From Magnetococcales bacterium (GTDB lineage Bacteria; Pseudomonadota; Magnetococcia; Magnetococcales; JADFYX01), in NCBI GenBank assembly GCA_015232365.1, contig JADFZU010000012.1, positions 1-59,781 on the forward strand: a stretch of DNA of 59,781 bases, written 5' to 3'. The position numbers were made by a program, and so were the translations under genes. Below are positions 1-8,916 of this stretch, one piece after another; positions within the stretch are counted from its first letter, which is position 1; each line of letters opens with the position of its first letter. The notes below the pieces were generated by a model. The model did no database searches, had not been told where the DNA came from, and worked only from the letters and a program-made list of their open reading frames with translations.

Positions 1-47
1 TCAGGTATGAGTGTTATCGATTTGATTAACTCTTAATGGAGAAAATA

Positions 48-1100
48 ATGAAACTTGGATTTGTAATAAACAATATCAAAACGGAAGAGGTAGGTTATAC
101 AACAACTCGTTTGGCAATGACTGCTACCAATAGTGGACACGAAGTTTGGTATATCTCTCCCGGTGATTTTACCTATGCTAGTGATGACAAGCTTTATGCT
201 GAAGCTATTGGGCCTTCCAAAGAGGGGGGCTATAAAACTACAAAGATCTTTATGGCCGATGTTCAGAGCACTAAAGCACGCAAAGAACGGATTTGTGCTT
301 CGGAATTGGATATTATCATGTTACGGAATGATCCTGCTGGTGAAGAGGGAAGCGGGCACTCATGGGCTAGCAGCGCAGCCATTCAGTTTGGCCGTGTTGC
401 TGTCTCACATGGTGTGGTTGTTCTTAATGACCCAGCCAGTTTGGGCCGGGCTATGAATAAGATGTACCTTCAGCTTTTTCCTGAAGAAGTCCGCCCCAAG
501 ACTTTGATAACCCGCAACAAGAAGGAAATCCGCTCCTTTGCCAAGGAGATGGGTGGGACCATTGTGCTAAAACCATTACAAGGTTCCGGTGGTCAGGGGG
601 TTTTCCTTCTCCATAAGAGTGATATCTCCAACTTAAACCAGATGGTAGAAGCGATCAGCCGTGATGGTTATGTTATCGCCCAAGAGTATCTTCCTGCAGC
701 CGCAGATGGTGATACCAGACTCTTTATGATGAACGGTTATCCATTACGTTACAAAGGTAAACTGGCTGCTTTCCGTAGAGTGAATTCAGGTGGTGATATA
801 CGCTCCAATCTCCATGCAGGTGGTAAAAAAATGAGGGCAGAGATTACCGATGCCATGTTACATGTTGCAGAGGTGGTTCGGCCCAAATTGGTTCAAGACG
901 GCATGTTTCTTGTCGGGTTGGATATTGTTGGCGATAAGCTTATGGAGATCAATGTTTTCAGTCCGGGCGGGCTGGGTAGTGCCCAAACCTTTGAGAGTGT
1001 CAATTTTAGCATTCCTGTCATTGAAGCTCTTGAACGCAAAGTAGAATATATGAAATTTTACCGTCGGAATTTTGATAATTTGGAAATGGCAACATTGTAG
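48..1100 (+). CDS. ATP-grasp ligase, glutathione-synthetase/RimK-like
   Basis: This is a cytoplasmic ATP-grasp ligase of the glutathione synthetase/RimK type, expected to form an amide bond between a carboxylate and an amine at the cost of ATP. The N-terminal pre-ATP-grasp part (about residues 1-120, opening MKLGFVINNI) leads into the ATP-grasp core, with the nucleotide-binding loop KPLQGSGGQGVF near residue 180 and the metal-binding end GLDIVGDKLMEINVFSPGG near 290-308. I chose the ATG at 48 because a GGAG sits at 38-41 with good spacing; an in-frame ATG at 36 has no such site. It heads a four-gene same-strand group with a RimB-like protease, an inactive transglutaminase-7TM protein and a second ATP-grasp enzyme. 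That grouping suggests peptide or protein amidation rather than plain glutathione synthesis. The substrate is unknown. The start of the operon may lie outside the window. Confidence 0.8.
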   Translation: MKLGFVINNIKTEEVGYTTTRLAMTATNSGHEVWYISPGDFTYASDDKLYAEAIGPSKEGGYKTTKIFMADVQSTKARKERICASELDIIMLRNDPAGEEGSGHSWASSAAIQFGRVAVSHGVVVLNDPASLGRAMNKMYLQLFPEEVRPKTLITRNKKEIRSFAKEMGGTIVLKPLQGSGGQGVFLLHKSDISNLNQMVEAISRDGYVIAQEYLPAAADGDTRLFMMNGYPLRYKGKLAAFRRVNSGGDIRSNLHAGGKKMRAEITDAMLHVAEVVRPKLVQDGMFLVGLDIVGDKLMEINVFSPGGLGSAQTFESVNFSIPVIEALERKVEYMKFYRRNFDNLEMATL

Positions 1101-1122
1101 GATCTAAGCCTGCTTTTGGAAA

Positions 1123-1641
1123 ATGAATACCATGATCGGAAGAAATTATTTGTACATGTTGGTGTTGCTATCCTCTTGGTTTATGCCTTTTTTGGCATAC
1201 TCCCACGAGGAGAAGCTTCCTGTAGTAGGCTATATTGAAAAGGTGAAAATCTTTCTCTTGCCTGACAATATCGTTCTAAAAGCCAAGATAGATACTGGTG
1301 CAAAAACTTCCTCTTTAGATGTTGATTCGCTCGCATTTTTTTCCAAGCAATCAAAAGATTGGGTACGGTTTAGCGTGACTGATGATGATGGAGAACAGAT
1401 CCAGCTATCTCTTCCGGTTGAAAGAATTACCAGAATTCGTCGAGCTGGAACCAAAAGTGATAAGCGTCCAGTCGTCAAAATTAGTCTATGTTTAGGAGAC
1501 TATTATAAAGAGGGGGAGGTTAACCTATCAGAGCGAGAGGGGATGAACTACCCTATGCTTATTGGTAGGAGGTTTTTGTCAAAATCGTTTCTGGTAGATT
1601 CTTCTCAAAAATTTTTACAAAAAAATCCTAAATGTAAATAA
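1123..1641 (+). CDS. RimB-like ATP-dependent zinc protease family, exported
   Basis: This 172-residue protein belongs to the family annotated as putative ATP-dependent zinc protease (RimB/DUF785-like), which has a retropepsin-like fold. The signature DTGAKTSSL lies near residue 58 and the second half carries YPMLIGRRFL near residue 145. A signal peptide precedes the domain (hydrophobic residues about 9-25, ending near FLAYS), so it probably works in the periplasm. It lies 22 bp after the ATP-grasp gene and 14 bp before the transglutaminase-like gene. In comparable clusters this family accompanies ATP-grasp ligases and is thought to cleave or trim the amide products. Function is inferred from family and context only. 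Confidence 0.75.
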   Translation: MNTMIGRNYLYMLVLLSSWFMPFLAYSHEEKLPVVGYIEKVKIFLLPDNIVLKAKIDTGAKTSSLDVDSLAFFSKQSKDWVRFSVTDDDGEQIQLSLPVERITRIRRAGTKSDKRPVVKISLCLGDYYKEGEVNLSEREGMNYPMLIGRRFLSKSFLVDSSQKFLQKNPKCK

Positions 1642-1655
1642 CCGGAGTAGACCTG

Positions 1656-3176
1656 ATGAGCAAAAAGCACCTGTATATTCTTACTATTTTTCTAACACTT
1701 ACAGGGGCTGGGATTTTTGCTGCCAAACTTTTTGTCTTGGGGTTGCCTATAACACCTCAAAAAAAATCAGATTTGTGGGAAATTGAAGCTCATATTACGT
1801 TCAAAGGAAAAGGCGGCCCGGTAAAAGTCTCACAAATTTTAGCTCAAAATCAGGGCAGATTCTCTATTGTTGACCAGGCATTTATCTCTCCTGGATATGG
1901 TCTGTCTACTGTCTTGGAAAAACCCAATAAACATATTGTTTTTTCTAAAAGAAAAGTTTCAGGAGAGCAGAACCTCTACTATAGATTAACCGTGTTGGAT
2001 AAAGGGCTGAAAAAAACAAAAAAAAAACGTGATGTACCAATTATTGACCCTGTGGACTGGCAAGGGGCTCGTTTGGTTGCTGCTCAGGCCATTCTAGATG
2101 CAGCAGTGGCTAATTCTGCAGATAGCCAGACACTGGTCTCTTCTGTAATCAAGCTACTGGACTCCAAAGAATACAGCTCTCACGTCTCAGTGCTTTATGG
2201 TAAAAATGGAACATTGGAGTCTAAAGCAGAGGTTGTGGCCGGGATTCTTTCACTTGCAAAGTTGCCAGCACGATCAGTACATGGCATTGACCTCAGGCAT
2301 TCTAACTACCAACCAAGCTTTTCACACTGGCTGGAGATCTACGATAATGAAATGTGGCAACCATACTCACTTACGACTGGGCAATCAACGGAACTAGAGA
2401 ACCATTTCCCCTGGTGGCGAGGACCGATGCCATTTGTTCAGATAAATGGGGGGAAAAAGCTGGTCACAAAACTGTCAGTTTCCTGGGGGGAAGAGTCGGC
2501 AATCCTCTCAGTTAGAAAGGCTTCAGATACCTTGGAAAAAGCCTTGTTAAATATATCATTTCTCTCTCTACCTCTGGATGTTCAACAGGTATATCGAGTG
2601 ATGGTTGTTGCTCCTTTGGGGGCAATTCTACTTGTGTTTTTGCGGAATGTGATTGGAATTGGCACATTTGGTACTTTCATGCCGGTGTTGATGGCCATGT
2701 CTTTTAGAGAGACGGAACTGCTGTGGGGAATATTGCTGTTTACAATTATTATCAGCATAAGTTTGGTGGTGAGAATCTACTTTGAAAGCCTGAAACTGAT
2801 GGTAGTTCCTCGATTATCAGCGTTATTGATTGTTGTAATCATGGTTATGGCAGGACTCAGTATTTTAGGTCACAAGCTAGATATGGGAGGAGGGCTATCC
2901 GTTGCTCTATTTCCCATGGTTATTTTAACAATGACTGTAGAACGTATATCAATTCTATGGGATGAGCGTGGACCAGCACAGGCTATTAAACATGGAATTG
3001 GTAGCTTGGCGGTAGCTTCAATTTGTTATGTTGCCATGACACAGGATCAGGTAGAACATCTTCTCTTTGTTTTCCCGGAGTTGCTACTTATTTTGCTGGC
3101 CTTCACACTGTTATTAGGGCGTTATACAGGTTATCGACTGATGGAGTTGGTCCGTTTTAGAGCTTTGGCTAAATAA
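1656..3176 (+). CDS. Inactive transglutaminase fused to 7TM domain
   Basis: This 506-residue membrane protein has one N-terminal membrane helix (about 7-28), a periplasmic region of roughly 280 residues with an inactive transglutaminase-like segment (GILSLAKLPARSVHGIDLR near 195, then HWLEIYDNEMWQPY), and a C-terminal block of about seven membrane helices (residues about 310-500). This is the known architecture of an inactive transglutaminase with seven transmembrane helices, encoded next to alpha-L-glutamate-ligase-like ATP-grasp proteins. The usual Cys-His-Asp catalytic set is not evident, so it probably binds rather than cleaves peptides. A clear RBS (GGAG at about 1643) precedes the ATG. 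It likely anchors or presents the substrate for the ligase that follows 5 bp downstream. Confidence 0.8.
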   Translation: MSKKHLYILTIFLTLTGAGIFAAKLFVLGLPITPQKKSDLWEIEAHITFKGKGGPVKVSQILAQNQGRFSIVDQAFISPGYGLSTVLEKPNKHIVFSKRKVSGEQNLYYRLTVLDKGLKKTKKKRDVPIIDPVDWQGARLVAAQAILDAAVANSADSQTLVSSVIKLLDSKEYSSHVSVLYGKNGTLESKAEVVAGILSLAKLPARSVHGIDLRHSNYQPSFSHWLEIYDNEMWQPYSLTTGQSTELENHFPWWRGPMPFVQINGGKKLVTKLSVSWGEESAILSVRKASDTLEKALLNISFLSLPLDVQQVYRVMVVAPLGAILLVFLRNVIGIGTFGTFMPVLMAMSFRETELLWGILLFTIIISISLVVRIYFESLKLMVVPRLSALLIVVIMVMAGLSILGHKLDMGGGLSVALFPMVILTMTVERISILWDERGPAQAIKHGIGSLAVASICYVAMTQDQVEHLLFVFPELLLILLAFTLLLGRYTGYRLMELVRFRALAK

Positions 3177-3181
3177 TAGAT

Positions 3182-4123
3182 ATGCTCAGACTAATCAAAC
3201 AACTGCAAGCAAAAGGGGTTTTAGGTTTAAATGCTCGCAATGGTGCATATATTCTGCCACATAACCCCCGGCGGCTCTATCCTTTGGTTGATGATAAACT
3301 TCGTACCAAACAGCTAGCTATCACTGCCGGTGTTGCTGTGCCAGAGCTTTATGGAGTTGCAGAAACACCTTATCAGGCTCGAGAAATATTACAAATGCTA
3401 GAGAACCATTCTGACTTTGTCATAAAACCTGCTCAAGGTAGTGGTGGAGATGGCATTCTGGTGATTGTTGGGAGGACAAAAAAAGGGTTTCGCTCAGCGA
3501 ATGGAACTATTGTAACTAAGGGTGAAATTGCGTTTCATATAAACAATACTCTCAGCGGTATTTTTAGCTTAGGCGGTCAACCTGATGTTGCTCTAGTTGA
3601 GTATAGAGTAAAATTTGACACTATATTTGAAGAAATTACATACAATGGTGTGCCGGATATTCGGATTATTGTCTTTTATGGCGTTCCAGTAATGGCGATG
3701 GTTCGTCTACCAACTCGTGTTTCTTCAGGAAAAGCAAATTTACACCAAGGAGCCATAGGTGTTGGTGTCGACATGGCTACTGGCACAACTCTTGAAGCGG
3801 TTTACAAAAATGACATTATTGAGGAACATCCAGATACTGGAAACCCAGTTATGGGGGTAGTTATTCCTCATTGGAAAAAACTCTTAACCATAGCCGCAAA
3901 CTCCTTTGAGTTAACAGGCCTTCCTTATCAAGGTATTGATATTGTTCTAGATAGGGATCTGGGACCACTGGTGTTGGAGCTCAACGCTCGTCCCGGTCTT
4001 GGTATCCAGATAGCCAATAGAACTGGTCTTGGTAACAGTCTGAAAAAGGTGGAACAACATATGGTAGAGCTTAACGGTTTGGCGGAACGTGTAGCCTTTG
4101 CCCAAGAACATTTTTCTATTTGA
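3182..4123 (+). CDS. Alpha-L-glutamate ligase-like ATP-grasp protein
   Basis: This is a second ATP-grasp enzyme (313 residues) of the alpha-L-glutamate-ligase-like family that accompanies the inactive transglutaminase-7TM protein. Visible motifs are the ATP-binding loop KPAQGSGGDGILV near residue 82, the central RIIVFYGVPVMAMVR near 160 and the metal-binding end GPLVLELNARPGLGIQIANR near 260-280. It starts 5 bp after the preceding stop, which suggests translational coupling, and is the last gene of the operon. By family it should ligate an amino acid or peptide to a carboxylate; substrate and product are unknown. No clear Shine-Dalgarno sequence is visible. Confidence 0.8.
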   Translation: MLRLIKQLQAKGVLGLNARNGAYILPHNPRRLYPLVDDKLRTKQLAITAGVAVPELYGVAETPYQAREILQMLENHSDFVIKPAQGSGGDGILVIVGRTKKGFRSANGTIVTKGEIAFHINNTLSGIFSLGGQPDVALVEYRVKFDTIFEEITYNGVPDIRIIVFYGVPVMAMVRLPTRVSSGKANLHQGAIGVGVDMATGTTLEAVYKNDIIEEHPDTGNPVMGVVIPHWKKLLTIAANSFELTGLPYQGIDIVLDRDLGPLVLELNARPGLGIQIANRTGLGNSLKKVEQHMVELNGLAERVAFAQEHFSI

Positions 4124-4151
4124 TACTGTTGCAACTATGATCGCTCCTAAA

Positions 4152-4203
4152 TTAAACCTAGATTCGACAGTTTGGCGAGCATTAATGGTGCAACATATCG
4201 TTC
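4152..4203 (+). repeat. Interspersed palindromic repeat, copy A (left arm only)
   Basis: The left arm of the window-wide repeat family: TTAAACCTAGATTCG, then CAGTTTGGCG and TTAATGGTGCAACATAT. The right arm is missing and the sequence diverges after about 4203. It lies between the convergent ends of the ATP-grasp operon and the lipoprotein gene. Confidence 0.7.
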
Positions 4204-4222
4204 AAGGTGGTTTTTCAGCCAG

Positions 4223-4245
4223 CAAATAAATATTCTATTTATTTG
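4223..4245. terminator. AT-rich hairpin between convergent genes
   Basis: A 10-bp perfect inverted repeat, CAAATAAATA and TATTTATTTG, with a 3-base loop, sits between the two convergent genes. It is almost all A/T and has no long T tract, so it is at best a weak bidirectional terminator. Confidence 0.3.
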
Positions 4246-4287
4246 TGATCGATTATAGGGCTTTACCGGTGTTCTGTTCGATAGTTA

Positions 4288-5379
4288 CTAACTTCCAACA
4301 GAGAGGGTTAAAGCAGGAGGTGGTATAGAAGATTTATCGCCTTGTAATGAGAAGATTTGTTGCATTAGTGAGAAGGTAGATTTGGAGTTAAGGTCATTAT
4401 CAGCGATAAAGAACCAGCGGTTGCGGTAACGAACTACTGCAAATGCCTTATCTCCAGGATGGCTGGTTGAAGAGTGTACCTGAAGTAAGCGACCTGTTAC
4501 CTGACGCCAGTCAAAGCGTTGATCTTTAGACCCCTTGGTAACGGTAACACGCCCCTCCTGCTCGTCAGAACTAGCTACTTCAATACCGTGGGAAAGTAGA
4601 TACATAACTCCCATAAAAGATCGTGTTTGTATATGAATGAAGCCAGCAGTACCTGTTTTTCTGGAGTCACGGGTAAGAACCAAGCGACCATAGGTGTCAG
4701 GTGTAGCACCTACAGCATTGAGGAACTCTTTCCACTCCTGATTATTACCACTAGATTTTTTATATAATACCGGCATCACATTACCACTTACATTATCATA
4801 AGCAACTTCTAGTGCATCTGCTAGCTGTAAGCGGCGCAAGTTATCTGCCACCTTCTGGAAATTGGAAAATTCCGGCTCTGTATCTGGGGTCGGTCCTGAA
4901 GCACGTGGTGCATTCTTGATATGGTTTATGCGTTGCACGCAAAGAAGCATAAGACGCTCTACACTCCAGCCGGAGTGGTATAGTAAGGCTAGACGGTCCA
5001 GGTTGATTTGTGACAGTAGTTGCTGGGTAAACTTTTCACCATGCAAAGGGGCGAAAGAAATAGTTGGTTTTTCAGAATAACCAAGAGAGGCTCCAATGGC
5101 TCCCGAAGGTTTAGCACCTGAAGAAAAGCTTGATGATCCGCTTAAACCGGCGGTATAGCTCAACTGGGAGGATACTGAAGTTACATCAAGAAACATAGGG
5201 CTAGCTCGATATTTCAGGCGTACTAGATTGAGTAGCATTTGCTGGTCAGCCGATTGTTGCAGAGCTTGGTTGTAGTCGGCACGATTGACGGAAAGGTTGG
5301 TGGACCCCATTGTTGAACAGCCACCAAGGCCTATGGTTACAAGGAGAAGAAATAAACGAATGGCAAAGTTAAATTTCAT
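4288..5379 (-). CDS. Uncharacterised lipoprotein
   Basis: This 363-residue protein has a type II signal peptide: a charged N-terminus, a hydrophobic stretch from residue 9 to 20 and a lipobox ending in Cys21 (LGGCS). It should therefore be lipidated and anchored in the inner or outer membrane. After the lipobox come NRADYNQALQ near 32 and a stretch beginning QMLLNLVRLKYRASPMF, which resembles uncharacterised lipoproteins of proteobacteria. I recognise no enzymatic motif. Ser/Gly-rich residues 75-105 may be a flexible linker. It is transcribed away from the ATP-grasp operon and is probably its own unit. Function unknown. Confidence 0.75.
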   Translation of the reverse strand: MKFNFAIRLFLLLVTIGLGGCSTMGSTNLSVNRADYNQALQQSADQQMLLNLVRLKYRASPMFLDVTSVSSQLSYTAGLSGSSSFSSGAKPSGAIGASLGYSEKPTISFAPLHGEKFTQQLLSQINLDRLALLYHSGWSVERLMLLCVQRINHIKNAPRASGPTPDTEPEFSNFQKVADNLRRLQLADALEVAYDNVSGNVMPVLYKKSSGNNQEWKEFLNAVGATPDTYGRLVLTRDSRKTGTAGFIHIQTRSFMGVMYLLSHGIEVASSDEQEGRVTVTKGSKDQRFDWRQVTGRLLQVHSSTSHPGDKAFAVVRYRNRWFFIADNDLNSKSTFSLMQQIFSLQGDKSSIPPPALTLSVGS

Positions 5380-5551
5380 TACTTGTTCTTTGAGAGTTTA
5401 AATGTATGACCAGTCAGGCATAGATAACAAGCGACGCAGTAGATCACGCAACTGCCAATAGAACATTACCACTAAACCGCTTAATGTACCAGGGAGATTT
5501 AAAAATCTATCAGAGTAAAATAGTGCTTGTTATGAAAAACAATCTCCTTTT

Positions 5552-7414
5552 CTAACGTTTTAATAATACAGATATCTCTACGGTCAAAGGTCTATTCAAT
5601 TTATTTGTTAAACTTGATTTGATGCTTTCAATATCTTGATTATTTAATGGAGATTGGGATATTGCCTGCAAACGGACCCGAGTGACCTCTCCAATATAGA
5701 CTGCAATTGGCTCTATTTTGATTTCATTGCCATTGATAGTAAGGCTTTCTTTTGTAATGGCTTCAGTAATATTGTTTTTTTCAATTAGCTCTCCGAATGA
5801 AAAATATAGGGGTATTGAAACTAGAGCTAAAAGCGAGAGGCTCATAAAAAGCCCCTTTCTTGCTAGCTTGAATGGTGTGAACCCAAGAGCCAGAAATGTT
5901 AAAGAGCCTGCTACGGTTATGCCAACCAAGTTGGTAGCAAATAATAATGTAGCACCACGAACCACATCTCTTTCCATCCATCCCAGGCCGACGCCAATCA
6001 TGCATAGAGGAGGCACTAAAGCAACAGCTATAGCGACTCCTGCAAGACTTTTAGCTATCTCCTCTTTTGCATTGGCATAAGCACCTGCGACACCAGAGAT
6101 CACAGCGACCCCTAAATCCAAAAGATTTGGCGTCAAGCGGGCGGCCATTTCACCGGTAATTGTGCGAAAGGGCATCATGGTAGTTACTGCAATTGCACAT
6201 AAAAGTGTCACTAAAATCCCTAATGAAAGTGTTTTTAAACTTTCACTGATAAGCATAGACTGGCTTCGGGCCAGCCCCATTGAAAGAGAGATGATAGGCC
6301 CCATAAGTGGGGACAAAATCATAGCTCCAATGATTACTGGGGCTGAATTGGCATAGAGACCAAAAAGGGCAAGAAGGGCACTCATTACCATGAGTGAAAG
6401 AAATGGTCTTGAAAAAACAGCACTTTCTTTAATAGATAGAAACAGATCCCGAAACTCATCCTCTGATGCATGATTAAAAAAAGGAAGGTGAAAATCGCTT
6501 AGAATCTGGACTGCTTCACCGGTTGGTAGATGTTTAACTCTGACAATATCCTTTTCAGTGACAGATGTATTGATGCTCTTGGGAAAATGCCGACCCAGGC
6601 GAACTCGCAAAGGATTCTTTGATGTTTCAAGCTCCAGATGGTCCGAACTCATTGGCACACCGTCTACTGAAAAATCAATTCCTTTGACAAGATCTAAAAC
6701 CACACGTCTGGAACGGATCAATCCAATATAAGGAGGTAGGTTTCTAAGTCGAATAGAATAAACAAAAATAATTTTTAATAAGAGGCTGATATATTCCAAA
6801 ATACTTCGTGGTGCGAGAACGAGAACAGTGGAACGGGCATCATCCCAGACAGTTTGATTATTCAGCTCTTTCCCTAGGAATTTATGGCCTGGGCCTGCTA
6901 GGGCTATTAGCCCAATTCCGGCAGTTACAGATTTCTGTTCCTTGTCTGTGGTGATGGTAAAACGAACGGAGCGGAGTTTTTTTACACTTTTAAGAAATCC
7001 TCTCAATAGAGACCAGCTAACCTTGGAAGCTACCTGATTATCTAAAGTCAGAGTCTCTCCTACTAATACAGATGATAGAACCGGTATACCATTACATGTC
7101 AACACTCTTATGGATGCGGTTTCTTGTGCAAGTGCGTGGCTAATAGCAGAGTTTAACTCTGGTTCCAAGCCAAAGCGGAGTGTAGATAGCTGGTTTCCCA
7201 TATGGGGTAGGGGCATGATTTCCCAGTCTCTTTCCATGGCGACTGGTAATAGTTCTGCCATCTTATCATCGCTTAGACAGAGAATTACTCTTTCCCCTTC
7301 ACCTGGAAAATCAGAAGAAACATCCCGTACTGTAAGTACGCTGCCAACAGCAAATTGCAGATTTACATCTTCAAGGTTTAAAGATCCATCATGGATTACA
7401 TGCCACAACTCCAT
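5552..7414 (-). CDS. DUF389 membrane protein with DAGK-like N-terminus
   Basis: This 620-residue protein has a soluble N-terminal part of about 320 residues that resembles the diacylglycerol-kinase/NAD-kinase fold but lacks an obvious glycine-rich GGDGT nucleotide motif. It is followed by the DUF389 membrane block (about 335-540), recognisable from NSAPVIIGAMILSPLMGPI near 355 and AGVAIAVALVPPLCMIGVGL near 460. The tail (540-620) is soluble. DUF389 proteins are conserved in bacteria but have no settled function. Its start is supported by CTGGAG a few bases before the ATG. It is followed 172 bp on by the lipoprotein gene on the same strand, too far for confident operon assignment. Confidence 0.8.
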   Translation of the reverse strand: MELWHVIHDGSLNLEDVNLQFAVGSVLTVRDVSSDFPGEGERVILCLSDDKMAELLPVAMERDWEIMPLPHMGNQLSTLRFGLEPELNSAISHALAQETASIRVLTCNGIPVLSSVLVGETLTLDNQVASKVSWSLLRGFLKSVKKLRSVRFTITTDKEQKSVTAGIGLIALAGPGHKFLGKELNNQTVWDDARSTVLVLAPRSILEYISLLLKIIFVYSIRLRNLPPYIGLIRSRRVVLDLVKGIDFSVDGVPMSSDHLELETSKNPLRVRLGRHFPKSINTSVTEKDIVRVKHLPTGEAVQILSDFHLPFFNHASEDEFRDLFLSIKESAVFSRPFLSLMVMSALLALFGLYANSAPVIIGAMILSPLMGPIISLSMGLARSQSMLISESLKTLSLGILVTLLCAIAVTTMMPFRTITGEMAARLTPNLLDLGVAVISGVAGAYANAKEEIAKSLAGVAIAVALVPPLCMIGVGLGWMERDVVRGATLLFATNLVGITVAGSLTFLALGFTPFKLARKGLFMSLSLLALVSIPLYFSFGELIEKNNITEAITKESLTINGNEIKIEPIAVYIGEVTRVRLQAISQSPLNNQDIESIKSSLTNKLNRPLTVEISVLLKR

Positions 7415-7522
7415 ATCGTCTCCAGAAAAAAACCAGCTAGGTACTCATGTTAACAAGTTGCTAACGACGGAAATTGTTGTATTTTGAGCTATTTTTATTG
7501 ATAAATTTGGCAATAATCTAAA

Positions 7523-8260
7523 TTAACCGTTTATAAGTTTGGCAATCTGGTTGATATCCAGCTTTTTATCCAAAGATACTACGACATTTCTTTCAGGATA
7601 TGTACGGGTGATACTACAGTTGATTTCTCCATCATCGCCTAGCGGTAGAAGATGTAGTTTGACATTAACACCCTCTGATAGCCACTGTGGAATAGATGAT
7701 GATAGGGTGAGCAGGAGGCTCTCTGGACCAATATTTTTTATAAAACCGGAAACTTTCTGCTCACCTGAAAGCTCTACCACCACGTTCTTTGTGGCGTTGA
7801 TGCGTGGAGGTCGAGGCTGAACACCGAAGTCTCTTGGTATCATATAATCCTTAGCTTTCTGGTCAACATCCATTATGTGTTCTACCAGCCAGTTAAGAAG
7901 AGTTTCGAACACCTCACTTGCAGCCTGTTTAAAATCGTTACTACCTGAATTTGAAATTTTGCTTCTGAGCTCTCTTGCTGTTTTAGTGAAATCATCATGT
8001 AACTGCTTATGTGACTGAAAACCTGGATAGCCGTTTTTGCTCATAAGAGTCTCTTCAAATCCCAGATGTTCCTGTACATAAGCTTCCAACTCCAATGTGC
8101 ATACATCTATTTCATGTTGAGAAGGGGATTTGTCAAGCAGTTGGCTTACAGAGCGTGTCAAACGGAACAGGGTCAGGTGTTGTTCATCAATTTGTTCAAC
8201 ACCAAGCTTTAGATCATTTTCGAAGTTTATTGATTTGTTTTTATATTGAATGGTTTCCAT
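7523..8260 (-). CDS. Bacteriohemerythrin with C-terminal PilZ-like domain
   Basis: Residues 1-145 form a bacteriohemerythrin, an O2-binding di-iron four-helix bundle. The expected ligand motifs are visible: EQIDEQH near 23-29, EHLGFEE near 65, HKQLHDDF near 80 and WLVEHIMDVDQ near 125. Residues about 150-240 look like a PilZ domain by strand pattern (VSGFIKNIGPESLLLTL, then INCSITRTYPERNVVVSL). The N-terminal arginine motif is degenerate (RPPR rather than RxxxR) and the DxSxxG motif is altered (NIGPES), so c-di-GMP binding is uncertain. A good AAGGA RBS precedes the ATG. Soluble and probably cytoplasmic, it may couple oxygen binding to motility or surface behaviour. The hemerythrin part is secure; the PilZ part is a fold-level guess. 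Confidence 0.8.
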   Translation of the reverse strand: METIQYKNKSINFENDLKLGVEQIDEQHLTLFRLTRSVSQLLDKSPSQHEIDVCTLELEAYVQEHLGFEETLMSKNGYPGFQSHKQLHDDFTKTARELRSKISNSGSNDFKQAASEVFETLLNWLVEHIMDVDQKAKDYMIPRDFGVQPRPPRINATKNVVVELSGEQKVSGFIKNIGPESLLLTLSSSIPQWLSEGVNVKLHLLPLGDDGEINCSITRTYPERNVVVSLDKKLDINQIAKLING

Positions 8261-8916
8261 TTTATTAATCCTTGTAAAGCGGTTTCAAGTTGGGCTTGGT
8301 TAAACAGCCATATCCACAATAATAGCTCAAGAAAGTCGGCCAATATCTAAAAACGTGCAAAAAATTAAATTATCAAAAGTTGTAATAGCTTCTTAAATTT
8401 TAAAATTTTGCTGAAGTAAGTAGAAATCTAAGACAGGCTGTTATGTAAGTAAAATCAATTTACAAAAACTGTAACTTTAATGTTAAGCATAACATCATAT
8501 TGTAACTGTAATGTAAACTTATTAACTATTTTCAGTATATTATCATGGATATAGTATAGCTAGAAAAAAGTTCGTCATTACTGGAAAGTCAGAGCGGAAA
8601 AATTAAGGTAATTTAAGGTAGATCTGAAAAACTTCACGTTCAGCCTTATATTTGTTGCGAACAGCTAATTACCGCCCTTGTCCACCTGTTCTCTAAAACT
8701 CTTTAAGAAAATTTTGGTTACATCAAAAAAAATTCTCTTTCCTCTTGAAATCCATTTTACCCGTCCCTATCTCCTGAGCAGAAGTAAATTGAAACCGGCT
8801 TAAAGAAAGAAGCTCAACAAGTTACCGATAAACCAACATATTATTTTTGGTCAAAAATTGTTTCCGGTGGAAATCCGGTTTTTAGACAAACAAACATATA
8901 GAACAGGAGAAGAACA
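8261..8916. other. Intergenic region upstream of dnaK
   Basis: This 656-bp AT-rich gap lies between the divergent hemerythrin-PilZ gene and dnaK. The only element I can support is the sigma-32-like promoter at 8744-8772. No convincing small gene was seen. Confidence 0.6.
8744..8772 (+). promoter_or_regulatory. Sigma-32 (RpoH)-type promoter of dnaK
   Basis: CTTGAAA at 8744-8750 matches the heat-shock -35 element and CCCTATCT at 8765-8772 matches the CCCCATNT -10 element, with a 14-base spacer. Transcription would begin near 8780, leaving a leader of about 135 nt. No CIRCE operator is present. The 14-mer around the -35 also occurs before the dnaJ-like gene. Confidence 0.6.

Noticed and set aside
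36-47. ATG at 36 as the start of the first ATP-grasp gene
   Set aside because: GGAG lies at 38-41, inside such a start, and is well placed for the ATG at 48.
8261-8916. CIRCE operator before dnaK
   Set aside because: No TTAGCACTC-N9-GAGTGCTAA inverted repeat is present; the sigma-32-like promoter explains the region better.
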